Positions 23,501-36,117 of a stretch of 64,000 nucleotides of DNA are shown here, one piece after another. Location of the stretch: assembly GCF_000182925.2 (NCBI RefSeq), contig NC_026503.1, positions 3,782,001-3,846,000 on the forward strand, read 5' to 3'. This stretch comes from Neurospora crassa OR74A. Its lineage: Eukaryota; Ascomycota; Sordariomycetes; Sordariales; Sordariaceae. Within the stretch, counting starts at the first letter, position 1. Each line of letters opens with the position of its first letter. The notes below the pieces were generated by a model that worked only from the letters and a program-made list of their open reading frames with translations, did not search any database and was not told where the DNA came from. Position numbers and translations under genes: made by a program.

Positions 23501-26123
23501 GGGATGGAGAGAGAAACGACTAGCAGTTTGCACCATCAAGTGGTCATAGTTAAACGCTGCATCTGTCGTTATACCTGTTGTTCACGTCGCTAACAGTTTC
23601 AAATGCAGGCCGATGAAGAAGAAGACGTCCGCGGCCGGCATCCCGCGGGCGAGCGGAGAACGAAGTAGTCCGACCGTCACCACTGGCAACTATGCCAAGG
23701 AGGTAAGAAGATACTTCTCATCAATCAAACTCCTCTCTATTCTTTTTCTGCTCTTTTTTTTTTCGTATGATGTGTGTTCTTGCCTGTCCGTTTGTGCGTG
23801 GCTGGGCTTTCCTATTGGGAAGCGATGCCAGAACGCGAATGGTGCTGGGCTTGCTGGGGGAGGGGGGGGGGGGAGCGTTTGGCTAGCTCGGAACACAGAT
23901 TGGACTGGATTTTGCGGCCTTTCGCTCCTTTCCGGAGACCCTTTTTTCACTGTCTGATCACCCCTCCCCATCACTCGGCTACCTACCCTACACAGCATCT
24001 GCTGCCCTGCCCTGCCTGCCCATCCCCCATAACATACGTACACCCAATTCCTTCCCTCCCGTCATCCCCCCAATCCCCCATTCCCCCATTCCGCCCCAAA
24101 AAAAACAGCCCCATGCCCCTTGCTCATCACATCACCCCGTTCTAATCCATCCTGCTCGTCCTCTCGTCCTCCCAATCTCATGCCCATGTCTACGCCCATT
24201 CCCATCATCGCCATCCCTCGTGCCCATGCCACGCCTCCATCCGCACAACACAACGCGTGCAGGCCGCAGTAGTTGGCAAGGCAGGGACGGGCACCGGGGG
24301 GGTCTGTGATATTTTTAGTGGCGAACAACAACACGCTACCAACATCCACATTCTACATACTACTTGTCTTTTCTTGTTCCGCCTGCTGCCATTTGGTCAC
24401 TTCATAAAAAGTCCCCGGTCGTGAACTATGCCGCACAAATCATCGCTCTCGTCCGCTTTTCCCAAGTCAAGGCTGTCGTCGCTAACCGCTTATTATGAGG
24501 TACTTCAGGACGACAATGATGATTATTGCTCATCCTGTGGTGGTAACGGCCAGCTCATCTGTTGCGATGGTTGCACTCGGTCTTTTCACTTCAGTTGCGT
24601 GGATCCGCCGCTGGTGCAAGGTGCTATGCCCGACGAGTGGTTCTGCAATGTCTGTCGCACCGCTCACAATCCTCCGGTCTTCCCCGTGTATAGCGGCCCT
24701 TTTGCGTCTTTGATGGAGAAGCTGGAAGCCAAGAACTCGAGCGCATTCGCTCTTCCGCTTGATGTGCGCGAGTATTTCGAGGCTGTTCGCACCGGTCAAG
24801 ATGGCGAGTATGAAGAGATTGTGCCTCTAGTCAAACCGCCGGCTAAGTATGTTCCATTTCCTCGTGTGATGTCTTGGTTGCGCCTCAAATACTGACAAAC
24901 GCCCGCAGGAGGAAAAAGAGCGACGAGGAGTCCGGACCCGATTTTTTCAGGTTACGTGATGATAAGGGAGATCCGGCAATATGCCATCTGTGTCAAGGAG
25001 GAGCCACCGCTCGTACCAGGGCCATAATCCCCTGTAGTCTATGCGGTCTCTTCTGGCACTTGGATTGTCTTGACCCGCCTCTGGCCAACCCGCCTGTTCT
25101 CCGAACATGGAAGTGTCCTTGCCACGTTGATGATTTGCTCGCCAAGGTGCCAGGCCAGTTGGCGCCGGCTCACAAGTTCCGCAAGATCAAGGGTGCATCA
25201 GTAATCAGGCCGGCTTATGGTCGCGCTTATATTAACAACGGCTACATCGAGGTGGAACCCGAGGCTAGCGACGACGAGAGCGGCTGGAAGAACGTCGAGA
25301 CCTATGGCAAGGTTGTGAGATTGCCTGCCAAGGGCATCAAGCTCGATTTCTTGTCACGGTATGTGTTCATGTACATTGTACGAAATTTATCGGCAACGGC
25401 AGGGCTAACTTGTTGTGCAGCGTCCGTGAAAATCGCAAGGGCAAACCTATTCCCCCCCTCAACCTTTCTCAGACCACCGGCGCTGCGGCCTCAGTTGGGT
25501 CATCTCTCCTCAACAAGCGGAGCTTAGAAGAGCAGCAAGCAGTTTACAACCTTGCTGCGCTGAGTGGACAAGGCACAAGCGGCGTTAATACCTTAGTTGA
25601 TACCTTGTTGGTATGTGCTTCCTCATCCGTTGCCTCAGCGATTACCATGACTAACATTTCAACACAGGCCCAAGCTGATCCTTCGATCATCTCGCTGATG
25701 GCGAGCGGCAACTCTGATCACCTTGCCAATGGTAACCTGAACCATATGGACCAACAGAGTCTTCGTGCTATGCTCGCCCAGATGGAGAAGATGACAAGCC
25801 AAATCAGGAGCATGCTGGAGCCTGTCACTCCCATGGCTGCCTCCCAGGATCAATTGGTATCATCTAAGGTCCCGAGCTTGACGAACTCGTCGCAGTCCAT
25901 CACAGATGGGGAGTCGGAAAAGACGGTCCGCGATGTTGAGGGCACACCAACAGTGAAGAAGGAACTGCCTTCTTCGCCTGCTGCGACTGACGATGTCGCC
26001 AACGCCAAGCAAACCAAGGAGCCAGCGCCTCCCAGGAGAAAAAAGCGTAAGAGTAACGGAAGGAAGAGCGCAGACAGTGATGCGGCGGTACTTCACAACG
26101 GTGATATAGATGTGGACGCATGA
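20547..26123 (+). CDS. RCO1: Rco1-type double PHD-finger protein (Rpd3S histone deacetylase complex)
   Basis: In yeast, Rco1 is the PHD subunit of Rpd3S, which binds methylated nucleosomes over gene bodies and suppresses cryptic transcription. I read exons 20547-23260, 23609-23702, 24467-24846, 24909-25358, 25421-25610 and 25668-26123, giving 1427 residues in one frame. The N-terminal 900 residues are disordered: Gly/Ser repeats, a conserved PRTQLMDAVIEKAVEEAVAH helix, Gln/Pro-rich stretches and Lys-rich Ser clusters. PHD1 (about 955-1002) has the full Cys4-His-Cys3 pattern starting YCSSCGGNGQLICCDGC. PHD2 (about 1087-1140) starts CHLCQGG. A basic Lys-rich tail ends the protein. The 764-nt third intron is long for this genome and its acceptor (CCCAAG at 24466) is the least certain border. 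A separate gene starting at the ATG 24428 is the alternative. Confidence 0.85.
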
Positions 26124-26596
26124 GCATGATGATCTGTGGGGAAGGTGGGAAGGAAACCTAGCCAGATGTTGGGAACGACTAATATCCTTTGTTGGGTCTT
26201 GTGGTTTTCGTACAATTTCCATGTTTTAGGGTTTGCATAGGTTATGGTGCACAGGCTTACCTATAATCTCTATGGGTTGAGAGGGGACTGCGAAAATGAA
26301 TTTACTCAGAGCAGAGCAGAGACAGCGAGGCTCGCTTGCCTATCCTATAAACAAGTCTATTTGATGCTGAATTTGATTGACTCCCATGAACGTCGAAGTC
26401 TTGCGTGAGAGCCAGCCAAATCCAGAGTCCAAGTCCATCTGGATCCCCCACCCTAGCCCGAGTGCTTGCTTGCCCTCCTTTGTATCACCCGCTCACGCCA
26501 CTGCCGCCGCGCCCTGCCTTGTCTGCGCACACACTCATTCTGACGATTACCCGAGCAGGCACCCAAGCCAACAGCCAACGATAAGCCAACGACAAG

Positions 26597-26622
26597 CCAA
26601 CCAACCAACCAACCAACCAACC
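26597..26622. repeat. CCAA tetranucleotide repeat
   Basis: Six and a half perfect tandem CCAA units, preceded by looser AAGCCAACG-like copies from about 26565. Confidence 0.85.
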
Positions 26623-26965
26623 GTCCTTCCCTCGAGTAATCAACCCACGAGCCGCAGGTTTTCTTTTGTCCATGTATACATACTACACGACATCATAGCT
26701 GCCTGGTTGGTCACACGAGAGTGTTCTAGTATTTTCGGTCAGACACGCAGGAAGAGACAGACAGACAGGGCAGGCAGGTACAGACAGGTTCGGAGAGGTC
26801 GGTTTGCGGCGGCGGCGAGGAAGGCATTAAAACAAAAATTCAACAAATGAAACAACGGTTGGCTGTCTCGTCGTTTCAGAATCCAGGGTTCGGTTCACTC
26901 GGCAGTCTCGCCAGAATCATCTATCTTGTTTCATCACATTGTCGATATGTAACTGATGGAACATG

Positions 26966-26967
<2 letters not shown>

Positions 26968-27007
<40 letters not shown>
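26968..27007 (+). repeat. Uninterrupted poly(A) tract of 40
   Basis: Forty consecutive A on the plus strand. No upstream coding sequence or target-site duplication marks it as the tail of a retroposed copy, so it is recorded as a homopolymer. Its exact length is prone to sequencing error. Confidence 0.85.
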
Positions 27008-27008
<1 letters not shown>

Positions 27009-27978
27009 GAAACGGGGAAAAGGTTTACATTGAACAAAACATTATCATCGATCCTTGACGTACTTGTTGCTCGTGCTCGTGTCGTCGAGGTTCAGATGAA
27101 TGGAGGTGAAGCTTAACCTCGCTCAGTTATATGATTACCTAGCCACAAGAGAAATAACTGAACGATGGATATCGGAACAGACAAATTTTAAAAAAAAAAT
27201 AAAAAAAATAAAAAAATTACATGTACACGGGAGAGATGGGGTCGACTTAAACTTTGCAAATTTGGTTGGTGACTTCGACGGACAGACGGCCGGACGGATT
27301 CGACCCAGCTTGTGGGAAGTGTGTATACATTGCCAACAGGCAAGGCGAAATCTTCAATGCTCTCTCTCTGACTTTTGATAAGAGTAAGCTGTATGATACT
27401 ATTACACCTTACTCTTCTTTGGATCTTGATGCTATTGCTCGGTGACGGTGGAGAGACGTGTTGTCTGAAATAGCTAGCTGTCTTTTCTTTTAACCTACAT
27501 AGGGAGCTTTTCGCTTCCGTTACATACACCGACGGAAGCAGACAAAAGAAGATGAATAGAAGATCTCGAGATGTTGACTATAACACCGAAAATCCACGTC
27601 CTCGTACAGATACTGATCCCTAGGAGACTTGTCTCCTTTTTTCTGTTTGTAGAAAATCCTCTCTCGTAAAAAGTCGATATAAACTTGATCCAGTGATAAA
27701 ACGATGCCACCACAATTTAACAGACACAGCTCCTGCTCCAATTCCGGCTTTCAATATCGCATCGCACGCACGCACGCAAACATGCTCGCAATCATCCATT
27801 TTGAGCGAAGAAAATACGCTACTACCAAGTGGAAAGCATCCTGCATATCGATACTCAATTCTCAACTCACATAATAACGGAATTGGCCACAGTTCGCCAT
27901 TGTCTGTGTCCACCGCGATTGAATTCCTCCTCCTCGAACCTTTCTTCTCTTTTCTCAAACCTCATTACTCCTTATCCC

Positions 27979-30900
27979 TCATTCGTCATTCATAGCACCA
28001 TCATCCTCTTCTTCTTCCTCGACTGGCTGCTTTCCCCTCGTGCTCCTACTGCTTCTCGTAGCTCGAACCGGGACGGCAGCAGCCTTCGCCTTCCCCCTTG
28101 TCGTCGTAGCAGCAGCAGCCTTTATCCTTGCTGGAGCTGGGACAAAAGCCTTTGCCTTGCGACCGTTCGCAGCCGCGCGACCTGGTGGTGCCTTTTCTCC
28201 TTCCTCTTCCTCTTCATCCTCCTCCGCCTCCGCTGGCTCTTCAGCTTCAGCTTCAGGCTCATCAACCATCTCGACATCGCTTAGCTCGCTGAGATCACTA
28301 TCGTCCCCATTTTTGGCTGGCACTGTTACGGTGTTACCGCGCCCGCTCTTTCTCGTAGCGTTTCTAACTGGCAGAGAGGCGACTTTCTTGCCCTTGGCGG
28401 CGGCGCTGGCCTTTTTGGTAGCAGCGGCGGGGGGTTCGTCTTGTTCGGGCCCTTCCTCCTGCTCCTTTTCGGGTTCGTCACGTTCTTCGTCTTCTTGACT
28501 TTCCTTCTCCTCTTTTGGGCTACTCCTTGCTGGTGCGCTCGCCTTGGCAGCAGTCCGCTTAGGCGGCGTCACCTCCTTGCTTCCCTCCTCATCAATGCCT
28601 TCCTCTCTGCCCTCGTCCTCGTCATCGTCCTCGTCCTCATCGAGGTACTCCCACTCGGCCACGCCCTCCAACATCTCCTCATCGTCATCCTCCGAGTCGC
28701 GCTCAGTGTAGGGACGACTGTTCTTGTTGGCACGACGGGAACTCTGCCGGCGCTCGGACTCGGGAACAGCCGGACCGGGAGACCAGTCGTCGCGGTCGGA
28801 CCTCTTCTTGGCCGGGGTCTTTTTGGACTTGGCTGTGGCGATCTTGCGCGAGGACTTGGCTTCGCGGTCGCCGTCGCGGTCACCGGAGGATTGCTTGACT
28901 TTCTTGGACTTGTGCCCGTCGCGGTTATTGGTACCGGCTGCAGCGGACATGGACTTGCGTTTCTATTAAAAAAAGGAGGATCGTTAGCCATTGCATCAGA
29001 ACGGCGTAGAGTCATTTTAAGTGTACGTACCTTTTTGCGATCCATAGCCCTCAGAAGATCGTCAAGCTTCTCGTCCAAGCCCTCGGGGAGATAGGACTTC
29101 TCTGCAATTGTCTGCGCTTCGCTGTGGGACTGGAGGGCCGTGTACAGACCGACGGGTAGGCCGACCTTTCCGGGGAACGCATTGAAGGCCCAAACCTTCT
29201 TCTCCTGCCACTTCCTGATAATAGATTGCGCCAAGTCACTCAGGACCCTGTGCGCATCGCTGTTCGGATTAAGACCATCTTGCGTCTGCTTCACACGCTC
29301 CGCGTACTTGTAGATCAAGCCCAGATTGGACTCGGTGCCCACCAGTACGATGTAGTTGAGGATGTACCGAGCGTGGTCGATAAGGTAGTCTAACTCGTTG
29401 CTGTAGTCGGGGTGGTGGGCCAGAAGCGAGATGAGGCGGGCCATGATCGCCTCGAGAACAGGCTGCTTGAGGTTCTGAAAGTGGCGCGCCCGAGAACGGA
29501 TCCATGTTTCCACCCTGTTCTTGAACTCAGTGTTGGGTTCGAAGGCAGTGAGGAAGATGATGGTATAGTAGCGCGACCGCAGTTTGCCATCGGCAAGATA
29601 TTTTTGGAGTTTTCGCACAAAACCATGACGCACCTCCTCGACCATATCTTGAGTGGTCAAGGCCAACAGGTTGAAGTCTGATGGCGTAAGCATGTCGTCG
29701 AAATGCTTCTGTGTACAGAGCTTGAGCATCAACTGCGCAGCCAAGAGCCTTAGCCTTGTCTTGTGATGCTTGGGCGTATCCTTGTTCTCGACAATTTCGC
29801 CCTTCTCCTTGATGATCTTCCTGAGCACCTTCCAAACATTACTGGCCTTCTCTTTTGCGTCTTCGATATCCTCGATACTCCTCACCCTGTTGACTAGTGT
29901 TCTGAGGGAGAGGCACTTGGCCTGGATTTCCTCATCCATCTCGGCGTCATTGACCCAATCGGGATCGCTGTCTTTGGCGTCGGTCCGCACCTGGAGGAGG
30001 ATCTGCTTGAAGGCCATATTGAGAATCTCATCATTCGCCTCCTCGGTAACCTTGGGTGCAAGCAGTTCCAACTGGCTCACAGCAGTAAGCTTGTTAAGGA
30101 AATTACTCGACCCGTATGACCAATCCTTCAAAATCCTTTGGAGAAGATCAGTGGCGGTAACCATGCTCTTGTCATCCTTCTTACAAAGAACAATGTTCAC
30201 GGCATGCTTCGAGGCCTTGACGGGTTGGCCATACAGAGCATAGTTGATCATGGTCTGGACGAATTTCCGATCCATGGCGACATCCTTAGGGAACTTCCGG
30301 GCATACGTAGAGCAAGCCTTGAGCGTTTCCGCTACTATGGGATCGTTCGGCTTTGTGGCATTAGGAGCCTGATCAACAAGATCCTTGCAAAGCTGCCCGA
30401 TGTGAGTTTTGAAGAGGTCTGGGTTGCGTTGAGAGATCTCGTTCAAGATCTCGTGCGCAACCGATCCCAATCCGTCCTTATCTGATTTGGAGTACTCCAT
30501 AATCGTAGATAAGTGACTGCGGTTGAAGAGAAGACAGCCAGAACGGTAGAGTAGAGGAAGCAGAGTGTCAATAACTGAGGGGTCTTTGCTGGCCATACAG
30601 CGCTTGATGAGCTCTTTCAAGGCCTTATACACTGTCTTAAAATCATTCTCCTGGCCAATGACATATTTGATGAGGTTGTAATTGCGGCGGTCGTGAATTT
30701 TAGCAAACTTGAGTAGGTCGGTCTTGCTCTTGACGTGTTCTGGAAGAAACTGTGCAATGTAATCGGCCGTTTTGTTCAAGTTGCTGGTGATTTTGTCGGC
30801 ATTGCTTTCCATAACACCACCGTTGTACCTCTCGCACTGGTCGAGATAGGTTTCCATAATCTTGGCGAACTGAGGCCGTCTAGATTGCATGGCGAAAAAT

Positions 30901-32896
30901 GCCTTCTTCGCCGGTTCGTCCAGAGAGCGAACAAGGAGGAGAATCCTCTCTGCTCTAATCGCATCATGGTCAATGGATGTCGCATTAGCCGATTGCGACT
31001 GGGAGTTGCCGTTGGCGTTGGAATTCTTGGTCGCCTTTTTGGCTGGCGGATACCCAAGAGGTACTAGGAACTCGTAGATGACGCGATCCATCAGGACATT
31101 GAGTTCCAGATCATTGGCGTAAAAGGCGTTGTAGATGCGCGACGGGATGCCAGACAATGCTGCTGTTACCGCTTCATTTCCAGCAAGCATCTCACCAGTC
31201 CCGACAGCCCAGAGTTTAGCCAACAGTGACATGGCAGCAACTCTGACAGCGGGTTTCCTGTCGCGACAGCGATCGGCTAACGTATTGAGAACCGATCCAT
31301 CCTTGCCTACTCCTCCATTAGGTCCTAGCTTAGCAATAATGTCCTGAAACTTGAAGGTCTCGACAGCCTTAACAGCTGCAAGTCTGACTTTCTCATCGCT
31401 GTCCGAGAGCTTCTCTCCCAACCCTCGGATCAAAGTAGCCTCGTCCTCGCGGCTGAGTCCGATTCCTCCAGCAGAGGTGGAGAGAATGTGGCCTACCGCC
31501 GTGGTCCATGCAGCGCGAATTGACGGGGCTTTATCATTCTTCCTACTCAAGAAGTTGTGGAACGTCGTACTATGTGTTTGCGAGAAGGATATGGAGCAAA
31601 GTGGCGTGGTGAGGATGTTGGTCACTTGGGGTTCCGCTCTTTCTTCTTCTTCTTCCAGGCTCAATGGCGGGTATGCGGCTGGATCAAGGACGGGCAGTGG
31701 AGGCGGACCTGCCGCGCCAATGCCCGAAATCATGTCTCCGAGCGTCTCCGTTGCCATCTGTCGCAAGTGCACATTGTCTGCTGAGAGCTCTGCATCAACC
31801 TGAGGGACAACGTTTTGAAGGATCATGGGAGAGGCCTTCCAGATCTCCCGAATAAGCACATGTGCCTTCCTCAATTCTTTCAAGTCGGACTCGGAGGGCC
31901 CTGTCGGGCCATCATCCTCATCGTTTTCGTCATCCTCGTCTCTGTTGCCGTTCGACCTCCCCGCAAACCCTGTCGCATCGACAATCACATCACTAAAATA
32001 CTGACTGGCGAAACGGGCCATCTTGTCGTCATAAGTCTGGCATAGATTCCTGACCATCTGGTAAGCCTCGGGCTCTTCCTTCAGAAGCAGCGTTGCCTGG
32101 CTGTCATCGACTGGCACATGATCCTGCCGTTCCTTGCCTAGTCCCGGAGCAGCCGCTCTCAGGAATTGGGCCATGATGACATCCACAACCTTTCCTGGAA
32201 GGGTTACGGAGTCGTCGATGAGTACTCCCAGCATCTCTTGCATGCTAAACTCGACGTCTTTTCCAACCTGCTCTCCCTTGGAAGATTTGACACCCGAGAC
32301 ACCGTCGAAAATGGTGGTAAAAAGCTTGAGTAGCAAGGCTTCGCTGCCTTCAACATCGAGTAGCAGAACGATACTCTTGATCTCGGCAAAGGATCGCAGC
32401 ACATACTTGTGTTGGTTGTTGTAGGGATTCGATGGATCGAAGAGGGCGGGAATGATGGAGTTGATGCTGAGGTTAAAGATGTCCTGTTTTGCGATCACCA
32501 ACGTCAGCAAGTGGTCCATGAGATGGTGTATTCTGGCTCTCGAACCTTGAGTTGCGATGGTGTAAAGGGCGCATCGGGGGCACATAGCCTCAAGATATCG
32601 ACAATGCAGCATGCCGTGTATGCTCGTACGCCCTTGTCCTTATGTTGGATGAGCTGATGAGAGGCTACGTCCTTAGCAACCTTGACCAGTGAATTGGTGT
32701 CCACAGTCTCCTGATCCATCTCCGACAGCTCCTTGGAGAGGGCGTCGAGCCTCTTGAGCAGTGTATCGATGGAGATGGGCTTGCCGGGGCGCCATGTCAA
32801 GGGCTCGTTGAACTCGAGTGCGACCAGTCCCTGTTCCTGCTCCTGCTCCTGCTCGAGCTCCTCCTCCTCCTCGGGAGCGCTTCGACGTGGCGCCAT
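27979..32896 (-). CDS. pds5: Pds5-family sister-chromatid cohesion protein
   Basis: HEAT-repeat regulator that binds the cohesin ring in the nucleus and controls its loading, release and acetylation. The filamentous-fungal homologues are BimD and Spo76. Exons are 32896-32546, 32483-29031 and 28962-27979. Each exon is a whole number of codons, giving 1595 residues. The intron between 32545 and 32484 carries a GCTGAC branch site. The HEAT-rich body includes the N-terminal KDKGVRAYTACCIVDILRLCAPDAPF segment and, further on, DPSNPYNNQHKYVL and KVRLAAVKAVETF. From about residue 1265 the chain is disordered, alternating acidic Glu/Asp blocks with Lys/Arg/Pro clusters and RGK/GRGN-like motifs suited to DNA contact. 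A long acidic and Glu-Gln repeat follows the initiator Met. Family length is usually 1200-1500, so the tail is on the long side. Confidence 0.93.
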
Positions 32897-35377
32897 GGCG
32901 GCTGACGCGCTGCGATCGGTTACCTTCCTGCGTATGATCTTGAGGACGAGCTAGCTGAATAATTGATTTGGCCAAGTGACCAAGCGGCGAGGATGGGAAA
33001 CTGATTCGAATAAAAAGGCGGAGGCAGAAAGGAGCTGGGAGGGCCTAAGAGTCTATGGGCGACCGCAAGCCGCGCGTGGTGTCGTGGTGCGACGTTAACG
33101 AGAAACGTCGAGGCTCAGGCCGTTGACTCGCGATTGACGATGCGCGCGGGTCCTTGGAGATATACGGGCAGCTTGGTATCGCGGGCCACGAATTAAGATC
33201 CGAGATAATGATATGCGCAGGTGGTGTCTAGATGTCGCGCGACAGGCCGACTGAGCTCGGAGGAGGATACAGTCAGTTGCGGGGGGATGATGAGTCGTTG
33301 ATATGGTTCGGCAACAGCTGTGTTACGCGCTTGCCCGTCCTGTTCCTTCGCGTGACGGGCAGTACAACAATTCGTGAACTACCACTTGGGGGGGGGGGGA
33401 AACAATTGGCGGGACGATGGCAGGCAGAGAGCTGCCCAAGAGCCAAGGAGCTGCAGCGTCCGCAATGGATGACAGGGGCCCTGTGACCACTGGCAAGGGG
33501 CCCTGTGAAACGTTGCGATCAGCTTACAGCAAATTACCACTCACTGTTTCGGCAAGCCGCACAGGCATTACATCTGTATGAAAATATGGTATCAGTAATT
33601 ACAGTATGGTCAAACTCCAAACAACGCTGTCAATCGATGCAACTTGAACTTCAACCGCACGTCAACAAAGCCTCTCAAACCACCTAGAACTCATCCATGA
33701 CACTCTTTTATTCAACATCCCTAACATGGTGAAAGCTACCCAAAGTATGTGAAATACGAGTCATCGCTGAGCAGTATTTATTTTTCTGGAATTATTTTGT
33801 CTACATTCGTACTGGATGGGGGCCTTTGACAGCGTAACATGTTCACGTTGACCCCGTCACTAGTCCACTTTGTTCGACGTATTGCGCAAGAGGAAGTCTT
33901 GAGATCTTTCATTCATACATTCCAGTTCACTTTATTCGATACGTTCATGAATATCCTCATGGGCTTCACGACTTCACAGTCTAAAATAATGCGTTACCTC
34001 GTTCTCGTCTTCAGTGCCTTGCTTGCGAGTCTCATCGCTGAAAGTTTCCGGCATCGTTTGACGTTTACGAATTAAGATCGTTACGCTTCAACAAGGAATC
34101 ATATGTGGCAAAGTCATGTATGTCTACCTGCTCGGCGGAATGGACAACCTTACATTCCCAGAATCTACAAAGCAGACATACCTAAACTTCTCTTCATATC
34201 TAACACTTCCTACGGCACTGCAATCCATTTATCATCCGTTTGTATCATGCTCACAAGGACATGGATACATCCACGAATCATCCTACGTTGGATCAAACAG
34301 CAGCAGAATAACAATCGAATAGTGCAAGTGATTATGTCCGAGATACTGTGAGATCACCCCCTTTTAGCGGCTACCTATACTTGGAATCAGAGTGGTCGCT
34401 ACGGGACATAGCATTTTGCTTGTTTTTCTTTTCCGCACAAACCTGCAAAATTCAGCCTGGCAGATCACAAGAACAGATCTGAGCATCTACCGTACCAAAG
34501 AGAGCAGACGTAAACGTCTCGAGAGAACCTAGCCTTGTCACACGTCTGAACAACCCTCGACTAGTAGGTGAAAGCAGGGTTACCTTACTTCATCGTACCT
34601 ACCTCTACCCGCGGAACCTTTGGACATGGAAGGTACGCCGCTAATTGTACGGACAAGCTTCAGGTGACGGAATTGCGTTTCCAACAACCAAGCGCACCTC
34701 CCCGTCTGAAGGACTCCTTAGGTTCTCAAGGAACTCTTGCCGGCCCGTTTTCATCCCATCCTCCTCGGTCGCCAGTCGAAAACAGTCGTCCACAATGGCA
34801 GCTGCTGCAGTGGTTTTGACATTCACTCCCTCCTTCCCCAGCGTATAAGAATCCCAAAGCTGGCCCGCAGTCTCTTCTTCCACCTTTCCTCCTTCCCACC
34901 TTTGCACTCTTCTTCGACAACTGCGGGATCGTCTTTCCACTCTCAACAGCCACTCGTTCAGCGCGCGCGCATCCAGCCCTCCAGGATTAATCACTCGTAA
35001 GCACCGAGTCCCATCATTCTGCTTCCTTTTTATTTCTCGTCCATTTGATTGTATCGTTGCGACGACTCGTCGCATGGTGGGGAGGCTCCTCGATCGCAAC
35101 ACGGTCGCAACATGACAGTGGTCTTGCAACACCTTCGTGGGGCACCTCTTCACCATGCGCCTGGTCTTATCACCATAGCAGGCGACTCTGCGCGCATCAA
35201 GAGGTCTTGATCCCGGACTCTTACCGGCGTGTTCATGCCTCGTCGCCGTTGTCGCAAAGCCTTTCTGGGCCCCCTCTCCCCTTCCCCTGTTCTGCCCCGC
35301 GCCCATGAGTTATAGTTACTCTCTCATCTTGCGCGTCGTCTAACCATCCTTTCTAGCTTGTCTCTTTGACCGCCACA
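32897..35377. other. Divergent region between Pds5 and the GPI-type wall protein gene
   Basis: It holds promoters of both genes and no protein I recognise. Features are a run of 12 G at 33388-33399 and a 12-nt direct repeat (GGGGCCCTGTGA) at 33475-33486 and 33497-33508. From about 34830 it is C/T-rich, as expected for the leader of the plus-strand gene. Confidence 0.55.
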
Positions 35378-36117
35378 ATGTCTGACAACAGTGTCATCGG
35401 CTGCATTCCCATGCGTAACGGCAACGAGGAGCCCTGCGTTATCATGAACACCGAGGAGCCTTGCGTTATTATGCGTACCGAGAAGAAGGGCCGCAAGGTC
35501 AACATGATGCTGATGGCCGCTGCCATCTCTGCCCTCAGCGCTACCGGTGCCAACGCTCAGATGGGTTATGGCAGCGCGGGTGCCGTAGCTGCTTCCAGCT
35601 CTAGGTAAGTCTTTGATTTCTCGATTCTCAGACGAAGACTAACACTGACAGTACCTGTGTGTCTAGCGCCTCGGCTTGCATTCCCATCACTATCACTGTC
35701 ACGCCTTCGGTCAGCGCCGCTGCCGATCAGACCACTGGCGAAGTCGATGGTGTTCAGGGCAGCACCTCCACTAGCGAGCCCATGACTTACATCACCAAGA
35801 CTGCCGTTGCCACTTTGACCCATACCACTACCTTCGTGAAGGCTACCCAGCCTGCCGGAAACCTGACGACCACTGCCACTCAGTACAATGGCACCGCCAC
35901 TAAGACAGCCATCGCCATGACCGGCACCGGCACTGGTGTTTCTTCTTGGGCCACCGGACCCTACCACTCTGCGGCTAATGGTACTTATGCCTCTCCGACC
36001 GCCACTGCTGACCATCCCCAGCACGCCGGCGCTGCGACCTCTTCCAGCGTCAGCTACACTCATCTTGCGGTGGCTCTAATTGCCTCTGCCGCCCTGGGTG
36101 CTGTCTTCGGCGCCTAA
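35378..36117 (+). CDS. Ser/Thr-rich GPI-anchored-type cell-surface protein
   Basis: Predicted surface or cell-wall protein of 225 residues. Exons are 35378-35604 and 35667-36117 (GTAAGT donor, ACTAAC branch site, TCTAG acceptor). A hydrophobic signal-like segment, LMAAAISALSATGANA, lies at residues 45-60 with a likely cleavage after ANA. A Ser/Thr/Ala-rich domain with several N-x-T/S sites follows, then a C-terminal hydrophobic stretch (about 205-225) after small residues, as in GPI-attachment signals. The signal segment is preceded by about 42 polar residues that contain a tandem repeat, EEPCVIM at 17-23 and 26-32. An in-frame ATG at 35504 (residue 43) would give an ordinary signal peptide. 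Which start is used decides whether the Cys-containing extension exists. I cannot name a family. Confidence 0.8.

Larger units (their letters stand above)
26124..27978. other. Intergenic region between convergent Rco1 and Pds5 genes
   Basis: Both genes end here, so only 3' untranslated regions and spacer are expected. It contains a CCAA tandem repeat, a 40-nt adenine run and a second A-rich stretch at about 27188-27218. No protein motif is visible in its short frames. Confidence 0.6.

Noticed and set aside
28040-29094. Plus-strand open frames of 150-217 codons opposite the Pds5 tail
   Set aside because: Their Leu/Phe/Ser-rich composition is the reverse reading of Glu/Lys/Ala-rich codons in the Pds5 C-terminus.
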